NCBI GenBank assembly: GCA_950022295.1
Contig: OX465598.1
Span: 8,804,001-8,868,000, forward strand
DNA: 64,000 nucleotides
Direction of reading: 5' to 3'
DNA from: Bromus sterilis
Lineage: Eukaryota; Streptophyta; Magnoliopsida; Poales; Poaceae
Below, piece after piece: positions 48,061 through 61,049 of this stretch; the first letter of the stretch is position 1, and each line of letters begins with the position of its first letter. The position numbers and the translations under genes were made by a program. Under the pieces are notes generated by a model. That model ran no database searches. It saw nothing but the letters and a program-made list of their open reading frames with translations, and was not told where the DNA came from.

Positions 48061-48779
48061 CTGGTGTCTAGGGTTTCATGATTGAAGTCGAAGGGCTTTC
48101 ATGATTTAGCTTCACTTTCTTGGGCTGACTCGCCTCGCTCACTCCCATGAATTGAGCCAATCATTCCATCCCAAGACCCGAGCTGCACAGTACAGTGGTA
48201 TCCGCATGCAATCTACTCTCCCCACTTGGGCACTTGGCATCACCTCATCATGTACCCCAACGAACGAGCATATCTGCACTGACCCAGCCTAGACAAGATC
48301 ACACGGACTGCTAGCAATGAGTCAGCCTGCTCCTAGGTGAAAATCGAAAGCAAAAAATTCATGCTGTATCAAACACATTCGGTACGAACCATTTGAATCT
48401 GCTGCACACGAGGCACTGAGGCAGGCTAATGGGGCTATTGTTCAAGCCCATCATGTGTGTGATCTCTTCTTCTTGTCAAAGGCTCAAAGCCATAGAGTGA
48501 GTAGGCCCACCGCCCGTCTCAGTGAATGATTCCAACCTTTGACCCAGAACCACAGAAAGGACAAAGCTTCTTCAAAAGACAAACCTTGCATAAACTGAAA
48601 GAAAAAAAATGCGGGGTAAACCATGCATAGACTGTTGAACAAAGATAAGATTCACGACTTGACTAGGTGACACGTTATAACTGCACAACACAAATGACCA
48701 TAATGCACATCAATAAAAAAAATTGGCGTGGAATAGAACATTTTTGTAACCATGTCAGTTTTTGAAGGAATAATACTAT
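48061..48779. other. Spacer without recognised features
   Basis: No reading frame, repeat end or RNA gene was recognised here. Confidence 0.5.
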
Positions 48780-49028
48780 GGTCTTATTTGGTTCAGCTTT
48801 ATCAATCAGATTTTAGAAATCCACAGCCGAATCAAACAGGATTCACCAAAACAAACAATTTTTGCTGCCGGATTGTGCAGCCGAAAAATACACGTACGAG
48901 AGAACCAAAGAGCGAACCTTCGAACGATTTCTGAAAATCTGCTGCGGAAAATCAAAGTCTTTCCTGGAGGTGCTTCTGATTTTCCGTAACAGATTTTCAA
49001 AAATCCGAAGCCGAATCAAACAGGGCCT
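48780..49028. mobile_element. MITE-like inverted-repeat element
   Basis: About 250 bp with ends ggtcttatttggttcagc and the inverse of ggccctgtttgattcggc. Internally it has agccgaatcaaacagg twice, at both sides. No target duplication could be matched, so boundaries are approximate. Confidence 0.5.
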
Positions 49029-49258
49029 TGCCGGTCTGACCTGACACTTGCAGTTGCGACTTTGCTAGCTACGGGACGGGAAATAATACCCGGTGATGAA
49101 CGAGGTAGATGCACATGGACACCTGTAGATAGGGAATGGCAACAATGGTAGTGGCGCCAGTGCGACGAGGCTGCCCATCCCGGTTGCCTGACGTGCAGCA
49201 GCAGTACCACCACCAACAGCGAGATGGGAACGGCGATGCTGCTGGGCTGCACCTTCCG

Positions 49259-49286
49259 CAGGCAGGCAGGCAGGCAGGCAGGCAGG
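49259..49286 (+). repeat. (CAGG)7 microsatellite
   Basis: Seven perfect copies of CAGG. Confidence 0.95.
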
Positions 49287-50128
49287 CTAGTGGACCAAAT
49301 GACACGCCCGAGTGACAACTTCTGTGCTTCTATTTATTGATTGATGCACCTTATCTACTCATATAAAAGCCATCAAGAAACACGTCAAGGATAAAGATAC
49401 GGGCCACTGCTTACTCACACACCATATCGTGTCCGTTGCAAGAGTCAACCTTTACACAGTCGAGAACCCATCTGTGTTGAAATGGTTAGGACACTATGCC
49501 AAACTATTTAGTTGCCTATGACAAAAGCCGTAGGATAACTCAGAAAACCGTCGGCATAGGCTATGCCGACGGCCACCGTCGGCATATGGCCGTCGGGGTC
49601 TCGTACGTCAGCAAAACTCGAAAACCCGTCGACATAGAAAAAGCCGTCGGCAACTGAGTTATGCCTACGTCAATGCCGTCGGCATATATGGACACGTGGC
49701 TGCTCCTGGAAGACCCTGGCCAGGAGCTATGCCTACGGACACATGTCAGCTCCCGGAAGACCCTGGTCAGGAGCTATGGCTACGGGGTTGCCCTCGGCAT
49801 AGTTTTATAGGGGAAAAAAACTGAACTAGGCCTGGCCACCGTACAATGCACCCAGCCGTAGTTCCAACGTGGACCCTTGTGGCTGCCGTTGTGGTGGCCC
49901 GTGCGCCCCGCCATGGCCGTGGCTACACGCCAGAGTGCTCCTGCATCCGTCATGGCCGTCACCGTGCGCCCGTCGGAGGGCCGCCTCTGCTTGGTCCGCG
50001 TCGTGTACCCCGCCATGGCCACGACGGGCAGCGCCTCCTCCGGCAACGTGGCTCGGAGGCTTCCCTGGTGACGCCCCGGTGGTCGTCGTACGTCCGCCAT
50101 GCTGGCTCCCGTGAGATTGTCATGGCGC

Positions 50129-50233
50129 CTGGTCGCGCGCTCGCCTTGGTCGCCGTCGTGCGCCTGGTCGCGTGCTCGCCGTGGTCGCCACCATGCATCT
50201 GGTCGCGCGCTCGCCGTGGTTGTCGCCGCGGAG
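50129..50233 (+). repeat. 35-bp minisatellite, three copies
   Basis: Three units beginning ctggtcgcg(c/t)gctcgcc at 50129, 50164 and 50199, in the GC-rich part of CACTA-3. The long overlapping frames here (for example minus 49780-50739) come from base composition and this repeat. Confidence 0.8.
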
Positions 50234-50889
50234 TTGGAGGAGGACGGAGGTGGCCCAACGTGGTCGGCGGTGCGCGGCGCTGCTACTAGGGTGTGGTCAA
50301 GGGCGTCGAAGGGAGGGGTGGAGCGGCAACTGCGGCGGCTCGGCCACATCCTGCTCCACCTGCGGGACCGACAGGAGGCAGGCTGGCGGTAGGCACGGCC
50401 ACCGAGCGGCGTGGCGAAACCACCTGCGGCCGGCGGCGGGGCTGGGAGTCGGCGGGGGCGATGGTTAGTGCTGGGTGGTTCGGCTGCTCGGGAGAGGATA
50501 AGAGGGAGTAAAGGAAGAGAGGCCGACCACGTGAGGGGTGGGGTCCAGGGTGTGGGTGGTTGGATCATGCGTGATGGGGGTGGCTGCCCCTGCCACGTCA
50601 CTGATCCGTGGGAGGTAGTTGTAGCCAATAGAAATTTTGCATGATTTTTTGTGTTTTTTGTTTTATTTATTTCGAAAATATAACAATGTAAAAGAATGGT
50701 AAAAACATACAATAAATATATACATGTTCTAAGAATCAAAAACCATAATCACGTTGAATTATTATTATTTAGACATCGTTTGCATTTTCAAAAAAAAATG
50801 AAAGATCGATAAATTCTTTATGTACCACTGTTAAAAAACATTCTCAAAATGAAAATGATTTCTTCTATTAATAAATGATATTATTTCGT

Positions 50890-53800
50890 GCAAAATTGTG
50901 CATATTGGAATGGGAAACAAGTTTGCCAAAGGAAGTTTTCATTTTCGTTGCACGAAAAATCCATTTTTTATTTTCCGAGCCCAAAACTAGGGTTTTTTGT
51001 GAAGGATCTACCAAAAATTTTATGTCAATTTGAACCAATCCATTATTGTAATATACTAGACCATATTTTATAAACAATTGACCAAACTTTCCATGTAAAA
51101 TGTTTGTTATACACCTCTCCTGAAAAAGACAAATTGTCGTCGATTCAGATGGAACGCGGGGAAATGTGAACTACAAGTGCTAGATATTTTGCTCTTTATT
51201 TTTTCAAAAAATCATTTCTAGGTGCAAAAGTAGTCATTTGATAAGAGATCCACCAAGAGTTTTGCAAAATTACACACCTAGCTATCACCGGACATGCCCC
51301 CCTTACCCCCGTTTTGACCGCATTTTGAAATCGACAAGAACAATTCCAAAAAAAATCAAAAAATGTAAAACATTCGCGCTGCATCCTATTTTATGTCCTA
51401 GTAACCATACAAAACAACAAACTTGGAATAGTGCAAATATCTTTAAAAAAGTCTTCTCAAAATGGGCTATCGAGTATGAAGTTTCATGGCTTTCAAACCA
51501 AATGACCAATGATAGTGCTAGTTTCAAAGGATAGTTTTCCCAAATGATCTGATATTTTGAATATGTGTGTATATTTGAATGGGCAACAAGTTTTCCAAAG
51601 GAAGTTTACATTTCCGTCGCACGAAAAATCCATTTTTCATTTTGCGAGTTTCGAAAGTAGGGTTGTTTTGTGAAGGATCTACCAAATATTTGATGTAAAT
51701 TTGAACAAATCCATTTTTTTAATATACTAGACCATATTTTATTAACAATTTACCAAACTTTCCATGTAAAACATTTCTTATACAGCTCTCATGAAAAAGA
51801 CAAATTGTCGCCGATTCAGTTGGAACGGGGTGAAATTTGAACGACAAGTGCTTGATAGTTTGCTCTTTATTTTTTCAAAAAAATATTTCTAGGTGCAAAA
51901 TTAGTCATTTGATTAGAGATCCACCAAGAGTTTTGCAACATTACACTCCTAGCTATCACCGGACATGCCCCCCTCCCCCCGTTTTGAACGCATTTTGAAA
52001 TCGACAAGAACAATTCCAAAAAAAAATGTGAAACCTTCGCATTGCATCTATTTTATGTCCTAGTAACCATACAAAACAACAAACTTGGAATAATGCAAAT
52101 ATCTTACAAAAGTCTTCTCAAAATGGGCTATCGAGTATGAAGGTTCATGGCTTTCAAACCAAATGACCGATGTTAGTGCTAGTTTCAAAGGATAGTTTTC
52201 TCAAATGATCCCATATTTTGAATATGTGTGTATATTTGAATGGGCAACAAGTTTTCCAACGGAAGTTTTCATTTCCGTTGCACGAAAAATCCATTTTTCA
52301 TTTTCCGAGTGACAAAAATAGGGTTGTTTTGTGAAGGATCTACCAAATATTTGGTGTAAATTTGAACCAATCCATTTTTTTAATATACTAGATCATATTT
52401 TATTAACAATTGACCAAACTTTCCATTTAAATGTTTCTTATACACCTCTCCTGAAAAAGACAAATTGTCGCTGATTCAGCTGGAACGGTGTGAAATTTGA
52501 ACTACAAGTGCTTGATAGTTCGCTCTTTATTAAAAAAAACATTTCTAGGTGCAAAATTAGTCATTTGATCAGAGATCCACCAAGAGTTTTGCAAGTTTAC
52601 ACCCCTAGCTATCATCGGACATGTCCCCCCTCCCCCCGTTTTGATCACATTTTGAAATCGACAAGAAAAATTCCAAAAAAAATGTGAAACCTTCGCATTG
52701 CATCATATTTTATGTCCTAGTAACCATAAAAAACAATAAACTTGGAATAACGCAAATATCTTTAAAAAGTCTTCTCAAAATGAGCTATCGAGTATGAAGG
52801 TTCATGGCTTTCAAATCAAATGACCGATGTTACTGCTAGTTTCAAAGGATAGTTTTCCCAAATGATTCCATAGTTTGAATATGTTTGTATATTTGAATGG
52901 GCAACAAGTTTTCCAAAGGAAGTTTTCATTTCCGTTGCACGAAAAATTTATTTTTCATTTTTTGAGTGTCGAAAGTAGGGTTGTTTTGTGAAGGATCTAC
53001 CAAATATTTGGTGTAAATTTGAATCAATCCATTTATGTAATATACTAGACCACATTTTATTAAAAATTGACCAAACTTTCCATGTAAAATGTTTCTTGTA
53101 CACCTCTCCTGAAAAGGACAAATTGCCGCCGATTCTGCTCGAACGGGGTGAAATTTGAACTAAAAGTGCTTGATTGTTTGCTCTTTATTTTTTCAAAAAA
53201 TCATTTATAGGTGAACAAGTAGTCATTTGATCAGAGATCCACCAAGAGTTTTGCAAGATTACACCCCTAGCTATCACCGTTCATGCCTAAGATTGCCTCG
53301 CATTATGATCGTTTCGACGTAAACACTAACTACTTGTTCTATTATTTTAGTATATGTAAATTTGATAATACAGTATACCAATGTAATACTTGCAAGATTC
53401 TGATCCTTAAACATATAAATGTTTTAAAAATCCATGCAGGTATTAATTATTTGTAATTTTCATAAACTATAAGGACCTATTTGCAAAAGTACATTATGTC
53501 GCATTTTTAACATAAATTTTTTGTATATTCATAATCTATGGAAAATTCTACCCCAAATTGATATATAATTTGCATATGTTTAAATTTAGATAACTAAAAT
53601 TGAATATTGAAAAAACATTTAATTAAAATAATAGTAAAAAAATGTTGCCGACGGTAAAGCCGTCGGCATAGCTCCAACGCCGTTAGCCGACCGGTAGCTC
53701 ACGTTCCACGTGGCATATATGCCAACGGCTAGATCTATGCCGTCAAGACTTTTGTTTACATTCAACATGCAACATTCAAAGCCACATACTCCAATTCAGC

Positions 53801-54610
53801 TGGAAGTTTTCCAAAGGAAGTTTTTATTTTCGTTGCACGAAAAATCCATTTTTCATTTTCCGAGTGCCGAAAGTAGGGTCTTTTTGTGAAGGATCTACCA
53901 AATATTTGATGTCAATTTGAACCAATCCATTTTTGTATTATACTAGACCATATTTTATTAACAATTTACAAAAGTTTTCATGTAAAATGTTTCTTATGCA
54001 CCTCTGTTGAAAAAGACAAATTGCCGTCAATTCAGCTGGAACGGGGTGAAATTTGAACTACAAGTGCTTGATAGTTAGCTCTTTATTTTTTCAAAAAAAC
54101 ATTTCCAAGTGCACAAGTACTCATTTCATCAGAGATCTACAAAGAGTTTTGCAAGATTCCACACCTAGCTATCACCGGCCATGCCCCCCTCCCCCGTTTT
54201 GACCGCATTTTGAAATCGGTGCTTAAACAATTCAAAAAAATAAAAATAAAACATTCGCGTTGCATCCTAATTTATGTCCTAGTAACCATACAAACCAACA
54301 AACTTGGAATAATGCAAATCTATTAAAAAAGTCTTCTCAAAATGGGCTATCGAGTATGAAGGTTCATGGCTTTCGAGCCAAATGGCTGAAGTTATAGCTA
54401 ATTTCAAATGATAGTTTCCCCAAATGATCTCATATTTTGTATATGTGTGTATATTTGAATGCCCAACAAGTTTGCCAAAGGAAGTTTTCATTTTCGTTGC
54501 ACGAAAAATCCATTTTTCATTTTCCGAGTGCCGAAAGTAGCGTCTTTTTGTGAAGGATCTACCAAATATTTGATGTCAATTTGAACCAATCCATTTTTGT
54601 ATTATTCCTG
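50890..54610 (+). repeat. 660-bp tandem satellite inside CACTA-3
   Basis: The phrase gttttccaaaggaagtttt recurs near 50920, 51590, 52250, 52908, 53806 and 54470. Adjacent spacings are 657-669 bp except one of about 900 bp, where foreign AT-rich DNA plus gccgacgg motifs (about 53285-53790) has replaced part of a unit. Units share gtgaaggatctaccaaatat, ccaccaagagttttgca and cttggaataatgcaaatat. The last unit stops abruptly at the end of the TNP2 remnant. Confidence 0.9.
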
Positions 54611-54639
54611 AAAGAACTATGTGACGCCTGGGATCATTG

Positions 54640-56115
54640 TCTGATGTATTCGTATCCTTGTTTTTCATTTTTTTTGGTCTAGAAGACATGTCCTTCACAT
54701 AGAAAACCTGAGCCACATCTTTGGCTAGGACGAATGGGTCGTCTGTGTGACCAAGATTCTTGAGATCCACTGTTGTCATTCCGTACAGCTGGTCGACCTT
54801 TACCCCATCTACATTCATGTTGACCCAACTGCACCGAAACAAAGGGACCTTAAAAGTAGGTCCATAGTCAAGTTCCCATATCTCATCTATGTAACCATAG
54901 TATGTGTCCTTTGTACCATCCTCGTTTGTTGCATCAAAGCGGACACCATTGTTTTGGTTGGTGCTCTTCTTATCTTGGGCGACCGTGTAAAATGTATTCC
55001 CATTTATCTCGTACCCTTGGAATGTCAATACAGTCTCAGACGGTGTCGCGGCCAGCAAGTAGAGTTGATTTCCAATAGTGGCCTCTCTCGATTTTTCTCC
55101 ACTGCGACCCATCAGCGGGGTGTCTCAACTTCCCGTCTTTCTTACGGTCTTCTTTGTGCCATCGCAACAACCTGGCATGCTCCTTGTTTCTGAACAGACG
55201 TTTCAACCGTGGTATTACAGGAGCATACCGCATAACCTTAGCAGGAACCCTCTTCCTCGGGGGCTCGTCATCTCCTTCAGCATCACCAGGGTCATATTGT
55301 CTGATCTTGTACCGACTCGCAGTGCATACCGGGCATTTATCAATACTCTCGTACTTTTCACCGCGGTACAGGATGCAGTCATTAATGCATGCATGTATTT
55401 TCTGCACATCTAATCCTAGAGGGCAGATAACCTTCTTTGCTTCGTGTGTTGTCGCGGGCAATTCGTTATCCGGTGGAAGCTTCGACTTCATTATTTGCAG
55501 TAACTTCTCAAATCCGGTGTCAGAACAACCAAAATCTGCCTTCCATTTCAACAGTTCCAGTGTGGTACCGAGCTTTGTGCTGCCATCTTCGCAATTTGGG
55601 TACAAGGGCTTTTTGTGATCCTCTAGCATGGTCTCCAACTTCTCCTTCTCTTTTCCTGTTTCACAGTCTCGCTTTGCATCAGAGATGACCCGACCAAGAC
55701 CATCAGCGGTCTCATCCGATTCCCGTTGTTCTTCTTCATTGTCACCTCGAGGAGCTCCATCTTCTTCATTGTCTTCCATTGCAGTGTCACCGAATTCTTC
55801 AGGGGACATAGGATAGCTATCATCATCCTCCTCTTCTTCATTGTCTTCCTGCCTAACCCCTCTTTCTCCGTGCTTGGACCAACAATAATATCCGGGAATG
55901 AAACCTCTCCGAAGCAGGTGGCCTTGAAGTGTTCTCGAGGAAGAGTACTCCGCCACATTCCGGCAGTCAATACAGGGACAAGGCATAAAATTATCCACTT
56001 TGTTTGTATTAGCCACATTGAGAAATGTATGTAGGTTTGTAATAAACTCGGACCCGCGTCGATCGCTGTACATCCATCGCATCCGTGCTTCGATCTGCGT
56101 CATATAATTAACCAT
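54640..56115 (-). pseudogene. CACTA TNP2-like transposase of CACTA-3, core deleted
   Basis: The start region reads RMRWMYSDRRGSEF and CPCIDCRN, the transposase-associated domain. It is followed by an acidic linker and the beginning of the Transposase_21 region (KIHACINDCILYRGE, KCPVCTASRYK, RFAPVIPRLKR-like, HKEDRKKDGKLRHPADGSQW). Near 55080-55115 this joins directly, in another frame, to NQLYLLAATPSETVLTFQGYEINGNTFYT and the DUF4216-type C-terminal domain (GYIDEIWELDYG, VPLFRCSWV, AKDVAQVFYV). The catalytic core between is gone. No acceptable intron explains the jump. Confidence 0.85.
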
Positions 56116-56164
56116 TACAATAAATTATCCGTCACTTTGGTGTCTCTTTAAAGGAGAATATTTT

Positions 56165-56346
56165 TTCAGTGGGAGGAGACGTTCCCATCGACAGCGAAGG
56201 CGACTTTGTTAAATCTCAAGACTCGCCAAATCAAGATCAGTCTCTTGGAGGTGCTCATAGTGATAGGATATACGTGTATACGTTCATAAGGTTAAGTGTG
56301 TACGTAGTTGTGAGCATCTACGTGTGTATTGTCTCCTAAAAAAACC
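56165..56346 (+). mobile_element. Retroposon 3'-end fragment
   Basis: Contains cgacagcgaaggcgactttgt, tcagtctcttggaggtgctcatag and gttcataagg, ending in ctaaaaaaa at about 56346. It matches, block for block, the inverted copy at 47770-48060. It may have cut into the 5' side of CACTA-3. Confidence 0.55.
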
Positions 56347-56349
56347 TTT

Positions 56350-57690
56350 ACACGGTCAACCCACACACTCCTGCTCCTAAACTAAACAAAGGGCGGCGAA
56401 GTAAATTTTCCACGACATCAAAAAGTTACTTAGATTCGATGCTTCAAACAATATTTTCCATATTTCTTAATAACCACCCTTCATTATACAGTAATTTTTT
56501 TTAAACATAAATTTTATTTTACATTATGTGGGTTCCATTGTCAGCGAATATTACGCAAATATTGGTACACCGGTAGACTAGAATTCATGACCTACAGCCA
56601 ATGAAAAAAAATAGCGTGCTATGATAAAATAATGTGGCCCTAAAAATATGCTATTTCGGGCTATAGCGTGCTAGCATGTTTAGTTTTCGGTATGAGATGC
56701 ATGTCGTAAATGTCATGTTTATTGTTTACTCATGGATTAGATTAATCGAAAAATATGCTAATATATCCAGCAATTTCTTCTGATTACCTACGGCTACAGA
56801 TCATAGCACATATCAATTGCAATGCTCCAAGCCGTTATGCAGTTACGCTACAAGAAATCAATCAACGTCGACTTCTCATTGGGGAGGTATATCCTTTTGT
56901 CATGAAGGAAGGCAACACAATGAGGAACCGCACAATCTAGCTAAAGCTTCATCTATGTTCACAACCTAACTTACTTTAGGATTTAGGCATCTCCAATGCT
57001 ATCGTTCAAAACGGACGTCGCATTCGTTTGCGGATCGGTCCACGAACACTGAAGTTTCTTGTTGAGAGAAACACAACAACTTGCTATGAAGCAGACACCA
57101 AGGCACGGATGGTCTTAGTAATGATATGTATGTCAAATTAATTGAATGTGAGATCGGTAAGGAAACGATCATGGATAGCTAATCATGAATTTCCCACTGA
57201 ATAAATAAAAGCTGTTCCAATAAATAAATTAGTTAGAGGGGTTACTTCTACCTCCCCCGTCATGACCGACCAATTCACCCCTAGAGCCTTAGCGCACCAT
57301 AGCAGTGAACTAGCTCTGCTAAGTTAGCCAATGGACCGTTCCATGGCAGGTTTCAGTTTATTCTTCGTTCTAGACATCACAAAGGCTAATTGTAATCCAA
57401 CCCCCCCCCCCCCCCCCCCCCCCGCCCCCCCGGGATATGAAACTGCAGCAGAATTTAAATGGAGGCGGGACGAGCATCAAACTAGAAGTACAGAGGACGC
57501 TTTGATGTATATGAAATTCTGTTGTGCAAGCAAATACTGTTTCTTTCAATTTCTTCCCTTGTAGTTGTATGCAGAATTGGGGACTTGGGGAGTAAACCAA
57601 CTTCAAATAAAAACATGGAAACAGGAGACGGATCACAAATGTCAAATGTTCTTCTGGTATTTATTTATTTTTGAAACAATGAGCCCAATC
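56350..57690. other. Spacer with a long C-run
   Basis: AT-rich, with no gene. 56990-57060 (gcatctccaatgc, aaacggacgtcgcattcg) resembles a decayed small transposon end. 57401-57431 is a run of C broken by one G. Confidence 0.5.
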
Positions 57691-57699
57691 CTGATCTTC

Positions 57700-57915
57700 G
57701 CAGGATTGAAACAAGTTACTGCACTATAGCTTAAATTCTGAAGTCTTAAACAGGTTACTAGAGTTGAACAAGTTACTCCTATAGTTCAGTCTCCCAGAAA
57801 CTGAAGACAAGTTCTAGAATTGAACAAGTTACAAGAGTTCAGTCTGAGAAATACTGGAACCAAGTTGCTGGCCTCACACAAGTTACCCAAGTTCAGTCTC
57901 ACAAAAGTAGGCTGC
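57700..57915. repeat. Short degenerate repeats below the F-box gene
   Basis: The pair 'acaagttac' plus 'gttcagtctc' recurs four times or so at spacings of about 55-65 bp between 57700 and 57910. This lies immediately 3' of the F-box stop and probably includes its 3' untranslated region. Confidence 0.5.
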
Positions 57916-57952
57916 TCTGAACTGACCACTGCAAAGCGAGAGAGTTTGTTGC

Positions 57953-59976
57953 CTAGTCACATGAATAAAATTTTCCGCCATGCAGGAATTTCATACATAC
58001 TTCTGGCCTAGAGAGGCTTAGTAACAACTGGCCAAATTCTTTGACCTTGCTTTCTGTCACCGAGACATGAAAATTTATTGTCATCCTCTTTAGCGTTGTT
58101 GTCCAGCCGAATAACCTTTTCACAAGAGTGAGTTCATGTTCAGTTCCTTTCAGCCAATCAATTTCTATTTCCTCAAGGCAATGGAGAATGAGTTCCTCAG
58201 TTTCCCAGTTTGATGGCTCATCACAAATGCAACCTGATTGGCAGGGAGAGTGTCTGCAACAAAAAGGCATATAAGCTAGATAAGAGATGAAAATAATAAA
58301 TAATTGGACTACATGGATACTCTTAGATATGTCCACAAATTGTTTCTTAAAAAGAATAAAACTGATAAATAAATTTGGAGCCAGCATATTGCAGAAAGTA
58401 ATTGTTATATGCATATATGAAATAGTATGGAAAATTTAATATGAACTTTATAGAAATTATTATGTATTGTGCTATCGGCGACCCATACAAAAGAAGATTT
58501 TTATATTTGCTAAAGATGATCAATTAAAAGTTTAAAACCTATTACAAAGTCAGGAACTCACGAACCCCTTGATAAGCAAGACGTACAGATGTATCTAACC
58601 TAACCAACAAGAGTAGGGAAACTCGCTAGTAAGCCATGGGATCCGCCACAAACTATGAATAGTGTTACCTCCAGTATGCCCGGCATGTCGACAAGTTTAA
58701 GCTCCAGCTCTCTTATACCACTAGACATCTTGAGAACATGGAATGAGCTGGCTCCAAAGGAATGTCCACATGCCATTACAGCCAATGACGAGATGGTAAT
58801 GTTATGAAACTTTGTCATCTCTTCAATCAAGAATCGGTCATTGCCTTTGACCTGTAGGATTGCAGGAAGTCATATAATAATCGTTGGATAAGGCCACAAA
58901 CATCTCTTTTTGTTTATAATCTCTAGTTCTCTACTGAATTGCAAGCATGTTATAATAATATGGCATAAGTCACGTAAGAATGAACTCACCAACATCGGTG
59001 GATAGAAAAGGCTGAGAATAAGTATGCTGATGTTGTTAAAATGCTGCAGAAGCATCAAGCAGTTACGATTGACTGCAAGAATTAAATCTCGTCCATACAC
59101 AAAAAGAGGATTGGTGGTCAGTTGTTGGAGATGTGCCATCTCGCCAAAAAGGACGACGCTGGGATCATAAGAACTCCTCCAATCAAGTGTCACCAGGTGA
59201 GGGGCTGAGATGTTGGCAACTGGTTGAGTTTGATTCAGCACATTGGTGAAACAAGACTGTACTGCTAACTCTTCCAAAGCCAACGCAACGACATTTAGCT
59301 GTTGTAAGCCACGCAGATTCTTCATCTCCAATTGTAGGAGAGACTCGGAATGGATTGTGAACTTGTCCAGACCACTGACATGGCAAACCAACAGGCGCCG
59401 CAAAGATGGAGACCGTGGCGAAGAGACGACATCACCGAGGCTACACGGACCGTGCAGCTGGATGCCAACGAGCTCCAGATCGGTGAGCCGGGTAAATACG
59501 CCTGAAATCGGCAGGGCGAGGCCAGTATCAACTAGATTGAGTATGATCTCGGTTGCGCTCTGAAAGCAGGGCAGCTTCAAGGGAGAGGCGGCGGAGGCCT
59601 CGTCCATGTTCGGCCTGTTGTTGAAATGTAGGACACCTGAAAGGCGGCGCGCAGCGATGGAGAGCCATGCCGCGGCGGATTCTGGGGTGACCTCGGTGGC
59701 GACAACGAAGAGGTGGTCGAGGATAGGCGCATCATGGGCGGCGAGGGCGGCACGTATGCTGTCGGGGCCAGCGCCGATGGGGAAGTGGAGCTCCGGGAGG
59801 AGAGCCCAGACGCGGCACCAGCGGCGGGCGAGGACGCTGGTCCGACCAGCGACGGGGGCGTCCCGGAGCTTGAGGAGGATGTGGATGAGGACATCGTCTG
59901 GCAGCGCGCTGAGGCGGTCCTCGCCGCCGGCAGCGTCGGAGAGCTTTGGCCGGCTCTGCTCCGGCAGGCGCTCCAT
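57953..59976 (-). CDS. F-box/FBD domain protein, last junction out of frame
   Basis: F-box proteins recruit substrates to SCF ubiquitin ligases; this FBD subfamily is large and fast-changing in grasses. Exon 1 (58990-59976) encodes the F-box (LSALPDDVLIHILLKLRDAPVAGR and WCRVWALLPELHFP, residues about 22-67) and leucine-rich stretches. Exon 2 (58669-58851) continues in frame with GASSFHVLKMSSGIRELELKLVDMPG. Exon 3 (about 57953-58253) encodes the conserved SPCQSGCICDEPSNW and LEEIEIDWLKG...LVKRL part of the FBD domain. Using the obvious GT/AG sites, exon 2 ends in phase 0 but exon 3 needs two preceding bases, so the join would stop after about ten residues. Either a small indel has disabled the gene or an unrecognised splice site is used. 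The start at 59976 is the first ATG before the F-box. Confidence 0.7.
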
Positions 59977-60129
59977 GGAAGCAGGAGGGAAGAGGGATGC
60001 GGTGCGCCTCTGGTCACATCACTGCGGTCGGATTCATGGTCGGGGGAGGCTCTGAGATCCGTCGATTTGGGGGCTAGGGTTCTTCCAGGATTGGGGATCC
60101 GGATGGTAGTTTTGGATTGTTGAGCAATG

Positions 60130-61049
60130 ATACTACACTTATGAAAACAAGCTGACCTGGCTACGAAACCCCCGTGGGAGAGAAAGGAAAAAAAAAGTAA
60201 ATTTGCTCTCACGGAAATTATTTGTGATGAAAAAAAATCACAATTGCATCCCTTCTTCGATCCTCCGAGGCGACGGTCGGCTCACACAAATCGATCATGC
60301 GAGCGGTGAGTTATCTGATCCAACGCGATTTGACACAGAGATATTTTTCAAGGCGGTACGATGGGTTACTTCGAGGCAGTGAGGCAATATCTTCCTTATT
60401 GGATGTGCCATAGATGGCTCATCTGATGCGGGGGAGGCCATCTCCTCGTCGTCGGTAATGTCACTGTCGACTTCTCCAAGGCAATGAGGTGAGGTTGCTT
60501 CCTCATATAGACGTTGGTGACACCATGGCCGAAGACCCCTTTTCACAAATTCGGTGATATCGTGATGACTCGTTGTGTGGTGGCTCACAACTTCGGTTCA
60601 CCTTCTCTTGAGCTTATCGTGGGGCAACCTCGACGAGCTCAACACCACCCAGCTAGACCAGATCGACAAGCTAAAACGTCAAAATCGATAGCTTAGTAGT
60701 TCTGCCTTCTCTTCTTCTGAATTTTTTGCAAGCTTTAAATTTTGTACAACTTAAAAGGAAGAGGACTATGGACAGTTTTAAACTCCAACCCAGGTAGTAT
60801 TTTCAGCCAAATCTGATAAGAAACATGAAATATAGTTTCACCAAATCAAAAGAGACAATGTTGCATATTAAGTGTGTGCCGATGGAAGAGAAGATAACTG
60901 GAATGTGCTACTTAAGTTTTTGTTAATTGTAACATGTACTTCTTGTTATATGAATTTTTGTGGTTGTAAGCTCTTATCTCAAGGCAGCTTCAACATCGAT
61001 CCTCAAAATTTTAATCGTATTTCCCTCACCTGCTCCTACCTACCTCCTC
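60130..61049. other. Upstream region of the F-box gene and spacer
   Basis: The region between 60130 and 60250 likely holds the F-box promoter. 60290-60700 has coding-like composition but only short broken frames; nothing is recognised. Confidence 0.4.

Larger units (their letters stand above)
49492..56115 (-). mobile_element. CACTA element (CACTA-3), 5' part missing
   Basis: The likely 3' end is at 49492 (CACTATGCC). It is followed by dense gccgtcggcata/tatgccgacggc subterminal motifs to 49800, including a duplicated cctggccaggagctatgcctacgg block. Then come a GC-rich region (49830-50530), a 660-bp satellite and a TNP2-like gene on the minus strand. More gccgacgg motifs lie at 53643-53755 inside the satellite. 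No CACTA terminus was found above 56115, where a retroposon fragment begins, so the 5' end is lost or unrecognised. Confidence 0.6.

Noticed and set aside
49780..50739. 319-codon minus-strand frame and overlapping plus frames
   Set aside because: The region is GC-rich with a 35-bp repeat; every strand stays open by composition and no domain is recognisable.
56815..56880. CTACAAGAAATC at 56849 as the missing right end of CACTA-3
   Set aside because: It lacks the CACTA start, is in the wrong orientation for that end and has no subterminal motifs nearby.
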